From an uncultured Lachnospiraceae bacterium (lineage in GTDB: Bacteria > Bacillota > Clostridia > Lachnospirales > Lachnospiraceae), in contig URMK01000004.1 of NCBI GenBank assembly GCA_900548905.1, positions 124,001 to 188,000 of the forward strand: 64,000 nt of DNA. Reading direction: 5' to 3'. Under the pieces are notes generated by a model. That model was not told the origin of the DNA and ran no database searches. It saw nothing but the letters and a program-made list of their open reading frames with translations. Position 1 is the first letter of the stretch, and each line of letters opens with the position of its first letter. Of the stretch, positions 60,639 to 64,000 are shown one piece after another. A program made the position numbers and the translations under genes.

Positions 60639-62798
60639 TTATTCGTTGACAGGAGCTACCGTTATTTTCCGCACCCCGCAATGCCCCCCGTCTCTCACCG
60701 CCACTCCCACAGAACCATATTCGTACACATTTTCTTCCTCCCGGTATTCGCCGAACAATATGCCATCGATATCCACCCGGACAGAACTTCCCTCCGCCCG
60801 GATGGTCAGCCGGTATTCCTTCCCCACTTCCCATGGGAAATCCCTGCAAAACAGTACCTCATATTCTCCGTGATTCTTCAGCAGCCCGGCTTTTTTACCT
60901 GTCAGCAGCCCAAATGCATACGACCTCATCCCGCCCTGCACCCGGGCCTGGATCAAATGGGTTCCTTCCGTATAAGGCGTCAGGAATCCTGTCACCTCAT
61001 AATCCGTCCAATTCCAGCCTCCTGTATAGGCCTCCCCGAAATCACTGCAGGACAGATGAAGCTGTCCCTCCCGCAGCAAGAGCATACCCTTCAGCCGTGT
61101 AAACTGGCTTATCTCCCGGTGAAGCCCGGGCCATACCTCTTCTTTTTCTTTCATGAAGTCAATCGTATAGGACGGATTTCCTTCCCAATATAAATCATCA
61201 ATACAGCAGGAAAAAGCATCCGTGCCATCCGTTTCGTTCGTTTGGGCCGTTGCCCGCGGAAGGAAACAAATCCCCGCCTCGTCCAGCAGTTCTCCCTCCA
61301 TCTCCGGGATTTTCCAGGACAGCATTTCCCATGTCCCCGGCTCCAAAGTAATCCATCTGCCATAATAGCAGACACCGTTGTTCCCGCCATGGACATACAG
61401 ACGCGCCCTTGTCCCTGCCTCTCCCCTGCCCGCCGTTACTGCACAATGGAGGGTCTGTCCCGGATACACCAGCGGGGAAAAGGCAGGATCATAACGGCTG
61501 TCGTGAAAATCCCCGGGGCGGTAATAGGTTTTCTTATATACAAAAACCTCATCTCCCCTGTGCACCGGTTTAATGACACATTTCAGGGAACGTTTTCCGG
61601 TATATGCGGTCTCCTCGGTATTCCGCAGAACAGCCTCCCTTTCCTCATACTTGCCGGTATCCCGGTCAAATACCTTCATACGCAGCGCATGGGTGGATCC
61701 GGGATATTCAAAGTGGCATCTGTCCATTTTTTTCCTGAAAATATCTTTCCAGGGTTCCTGCGGCTCTTCCCCCGCCACTTTGCAGGCCAGTCCGGCAATA
61801 TAGGACGCCCCGTAAGGAATATCCATAATATTGAGGGAACCAATCACACTGGAACAGGCGAGAAAATCATGGACCGGTTCCCTCCACTTACGGTCAATGG
61901 CCGCAAGACCACCCCGGACACCCATAATCGTCCCCACATTCCCCGCGTTACAGTCCGTATCCCAGCCGCACATGGTACAAATCTGCAGCGTCCGGGAAAA
62001 ATCCCCGTTTCCGTACAGCAGCGCCAATATCATCACGGCACTATTCGGTATAATGTGGCAGACGCCGGGATATTTATCGTATCCAAAATTGGCATGGATA
62101 AATGCGAAGCAGTCTTGCCAGTTATTTTTTTCTTTTTCCCAGAAGTCTGTCACTGCTCTCACCGCCCTGACATACTCGCATTGGGGAGGCAGGTAGGAAA
62201 GCCCTTTTTTGATAATCGCCGGAATATCGGTTTCCACAAAAGCAAAGCTGATACAGGCCGCCACAAACATCCCTCCGTAAACCCCGTTTCCGTCATGCGT
62301 GACGCTTGCGGCTTCTTTTGCATATTTCACCGCCAAATCCGGATTTCCCGGGGCGACCAGCCCCCAGGTATCAATAAAAATTTGTCCGCCGATCTGTTCC
62401 GCCGCGGCAACCCCGTTCTGTTCGATGCTGCCGCTTCCGGGTGCGGGGATCCCATGGCAGAGATTCAGGTAAGCCGTATGCTCGGTAGAGGTACCGTAGC
62501 CGCCCCACCAGAAAAAACCATGTTCAAAGGGTGCATAATTACGCAGGGCCTCCGCCACATCCGCAGCTTTTATCTCATACCCGTTTCCGCCCTCCTCCAG
62601 CGCCCGCAGGAAAAACAGCGGCCCGTTGCTGTCATCATCCGCCGCAAACTCGCGGTAGTCCACCAGATAGCCGTCAATGCTGCCGTATGTGTTACGGATT
62701 TTCTCATAGGTCCAGCTTTCCACCGGGGCGCCCAGCCGGATTCCGATAATTTTCCCCAGCCAGCCCGCATATATTTTTTCTATTACTTCTTCATTCAT
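60639..62798 (-). CDS. ADP-ribosylglycohydrolase-family protein with C-terminal beta domain
   Basis: The 719-residue protein has a PF03747 core in its first 340 residues: 'YAGWLGKIIGIRLGAPVE' at the start, 'FAADDDSNGPLFFL' for the metal-binding acids, and 'GWDTDCNAGNVGTIMG' near residue 280. About 350 C-terminal residues are beta-rich, with aromatic and charged residues ('GSTHALRMKVFDRD', 'VHGGNNGVCYYG'), like an accessory carbohydrate-binding or jelly-roll region. Members hydrolyse ADP-ribosyl or related ribosyl bonds. The next gene upstream is a nucleoside hydrolase, so nucleoside or ribosyl-sugar breakdown is likely. It has no signal peptide and is followed by the acidic ORF and a terminator. 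Confidence 0.85.
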   Translation of the reverse strand: MNEEVIEKIYAGWLGKIIGIRLGAPVESWTYEKIRNTYGSIDGYLVDYREFAADDDSNGPLFFLRALEEGGNGYEIKAADVAEALRNYAPFEHGFFWWGGYGTSTEHTAYLNLCHGIPAPGSGSIEQNGVAAAEQIGGQIFIDTWGLVAPGNPDLAVKYAKEAASVTHDGNGVYGGMFVAACISFAFVETDIPAIIKKGLSYLPPQCEYVRAVRAVTDFWEKEKNNWQDCFAFIHANFGYDKYPGVCHIIPNSAVMILALLYGNGDFSRTLQICTMCGWDTDCNAGNVGTIMGVRGGLAAIDRKWREPVHDFLACSSVIGSLNIMDIPYGASYIAGLACKVAGEEPQEPWKDIFRKKMDRCHFEYPGSTHALRMKVFDRDTGKYEEREAVLRNTEETAYTGKRSLKCVIKPVHRGDEVFVYKKTYYRPGDFHDSRYDPAFSPLVYPGQTLHCAVTAGRGEAGTRARLYVHGGNNGVCYYGRWITLEPGTWEMLSWKIPEMEGELLDEAGICFLPRATAQTNETDGTDAFSCCIDDLYWEGNPSYTIDFMKEKEEVWPGLHREISQFTRLKGMLLLREGQLHLSCSDFGEAYTGGWNWTDYEVTGFLTPYTEGTHLIQARVQGGMRSYAFGLLTGKKAGLLKNHGEYEVLFCRDFPWEVGKEYRLTIRAEGSSVRVDIDGILFGEYREEENVYEYGSVGVAVRDGGHCGVRKITVAPVNE

Positions 62799-62822
62799 AC
62801 CTGCCTGTTTCCTCCCCTGCCT

Positions 62823-63737
62823 TCAGATACGTCCCATTTTCAGGAATGCGTCCCGGAATATGGCGTCCCGGTTGATTTCCTTTACATTACCGATAAGATG
62901 TCTGGTGTAGTCTCTGCTCCAGGTCAGCTGATCCGTAACGATGGGGGCGCTTGTTATTTCCCATTTGCTAAAGGCCCGGTCCATAAGGCATCCCACCGCC
63001 CCCAGATCCCAGATGGTCTTGCCCCAGGCGAAGGTATCCTGCCCGTAGGCTTTTACAATGGAAATCAGATAATCGCACAATTCATTTTTACCGCCGATAC
63101 AGCTTTCCAGCTCCGGCACGCCGGTGATCATATGAGAGGTTACAAAGTTACAGGGAACATGTAAAAGCGGAACCCCGGAATCGAAAATCACCTGGGCGGC
63201 CAACACATCCTGGTATATATTGTACACATCGGGAGACAGGTCAAAATCATTCCCTGCCAGCCATACCACCACAATGCGCGCGGCTATCTCCGGCTTTCTA
63301 AGCAATACGGACGCAATATTGGTCCCAGCACCGATCCCGACGACATACAGGGGATTTTCCGGGGAATACAGCATAGCCCGCTCCGCCAGGTCGGCGGCGG
63401 CAGCCGACGGAACCGGCAGCTGTTTATCCGTAAGATAAGAAGCGGATCCCTTTTTGATATCACAGACGCTTTCTTTATGGCACAGCTTACTGATATTCCG
63501 GATTTCCCGGTAACTCATTTCCATCCCGGTTTCCGGATCCTGTGCCCTGTCATTCATGGAAAACGGCGCCGCATACATAGCCTTTACCCGGAACCGTTCC
63601 GGGGACAAAAGCAGATAACTGATGGCAAAGGGGTCGTCTACCTCCGTGGCGGCGTCCGTATCCAGCACCACATCCAGGATTCCCTCCTTCCATTCCAGCA
63701 TTTTCAAACGAGTACTGTCATTGATTACCGGGGTCAT
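62823..63737 (-). CDS. Inosine-uridine nucleoside N-ribohydrolase family
   Basis: The 304-residue enzyme has the calcium-site motif 'VLDTDAATEVDDPFA' (Asp26, Asp28, Asp34, Asp35). The spacing is two residues longer than the classical DTDxGxDD and typical of the DTDAANEIDD subgroup. It also has 'YVVGIGAGTNIASVLL', 'VWLAGNDFD' and a late 'HVPCNFVTSH'. It would split nucleosides into ribose and base. A strong AGGAGGAGGA ribosome binding site precedes the ATG at 63737. It is the first gene of a short operon with the ADP-ribosylglycohydrolase gene, unrelated to the glycan block beyond the terminator. Confidence 0.85.
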   Translation of the reverse strand: MTPVINDSTRLKMLEWKEGILDVVLDTDAATEVDDPFAISYLLLSPERFRVKAMYAAPFSMNDRAQDPETGMEMSYREIRNISKLCHKESVCDIKKGSASYLTDKQLPVPSAAAADLAERAMLYSPENPLYVVGIGAGTNIASVLLRKPEIAARIVVVWLAGNDFDLSPDVYNIYQDVLAAQVIFDSGVPLLHVPCNFVTSHMITGVPELESCIGGKNELCDYLISIVKAYGQDTFAWGKTIWDLGAVGCLMDRAFSKWEITSAPIVTDQLTWSRDYTRHLIGNVKEINRDAIFRDAFLKMGRI

Positions 63738-63769
63738 TTGTCCTCCTCCTATTCTTGTTGCAATTCACG

Positions 63770-64000
63770 GCCTCATTGTGCCGGCGCGTCCCTCTCCGGC
63801 CCTGTGCCCCGCGGTGCCGCCATCCCGCAAGGATTCCTGTAAGGGGAGTTATAAGCCCGCCGGTCCTTAGGCTGCGTCCTTTGCAGCCTTAGTATCGCTG
63901 CGTGATTATCCGAGCGAAAGCGGCCCCTGTAAGGAACCTTGCGGGATGGCGGCACAGCGGGGACACAGGGCCGGAGAGGGACGCGCCGGCACAATGAGGC
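63770..64000. repeat. Large inverted repeat, 77-bp arms, to the window edge
   Basis: The left arm (63770-63846) and the right arm (63924-64000) are near-perfect inverted copies. The outermost 37 nt are identical, and the next 27 differ by one base and one indel. The central 77 nt include a smaller hairpin, AGGCTGC-GTCCTTT-GCAGCCT (63869-63889). The element lies upstream of the nucleoside hydrolase gene and ends exactly at the window edge, so it may continue. No protein is encoded in it. Confidence 0.9.

Noticed and set aside
61242..63164. Plus-strand open frame of 640 codons
   Set aside because: It lies opposite the ADP-ribosylglycohydrolase and nucleoside hydrolase genes, which have clear family motifs and ribosome binding sites. 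It is an antisense shadow of GC-rich codons.
1..64000. Insertion sequence, transposase, tRNA or rRNA gene
   Set aside because: No transposase motif, tRNA cloverleaf or rRNA segment was recognised in the sequence by eye.

Overview
The window is almost entirely a surface-polysaccharide region from a Gram-positive anaerobe, most likely a gut Lachnospiraceae (Clostridia). This is inferred from strong GGAGG-type ribosome binding sites, tightly packed genes with ATGA/GTGA stop-start overlaps, YfhO and PglK-type membrane proteins, radical SAM/SPASM proteins, and a lipoprotein SGNH hydrolase. No rRNA, tRNA, transposase or CRISPR array was seen. Nearly all genes read on the minus strand, so transcription runs from high to low coordinates. 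The left part (about 1-15 kb and 30-37.5 kb) is visibly more AT-rich than about 38-64 kb, so the region looks like a mosaic of separately acquired blocks.

Layout along the coordinates. (1) 1-15.1 kb is one minus-strand operon. It starts with a radical SAM/SPASM protein, then a fucosyltransferase-like enzyme, a PglK-like ABC flippase, a GT-D-like protein, YfhO, a Wzy-like polymerase, a GT-C-like membrane protein, a polyprenyl-phosphate glycosyltransferase and three more membrane proteins, the last cut by the window edge. (2) 15.4-21.1 kb is an unrelated cassette that looks like a defence or nucleotide-signalling module. It holds a QxK-nuclease/nucleotidyltransferase fusion, a diadenylate-cyclase-like (DisA-N) protein, a large HEXXH metalloprotease-like protein, and a 67-residue protein with its own promoter and terminator. 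(3) 21.3-30.7 kb is a second glycan operon: Wzx flippase, a GT26-GT4 fusion, two GT4, GT32, an acetyltransferase, an alpha-1,2-fucosyltransferase and a second radical SAM protein. A divergent SGNH lipoprotein gene follows. (4) 32-60.3 kb is a third and largest block. It holds YfhO, three GT11-type enzymes, GT2, GT4 and GT17 enzymes, a DUF5672 protein, a pyruvyltransferase, a GH88/GH105-like hydrolase, a Wzy polymerase, a second ABC flippase, two asparagine-synthase-like amidotransferases, an SGNH/DltD-like protein and a deacetylase. (5) 60.4-63.7 kb is a separate catabolic operon (nucleoside hydrolase, ADP-ribosylglycohydrolase-like protein). Upstream of it lies a 231-bp inverted repeat that reaches the window edge.

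How the genes work together (inference). Cytoplasmic transferases build one or more lipid-linked repeat units that are fucosylated, O-acetylated, pyruvylated and possibly amidated. The flippases (one Wzx, two ABC) export them, two Wzy-like proteins polymerise them, and the GT2/GT-C/YfhO set adds further sugars outside the membrane from polyprenyl-phosphate sugars. No priming phosphoglycosyltransferase and no nucleotide-sugar pathway was found here, so those must be encoded elsewhere. The most novel part is the 15.4-21.1 kb cassette. The two inverted, RNA-structured repeats around the GT2 gene at 35.9-36.9 kb and the tandem-repeat small ORF beside them come next.
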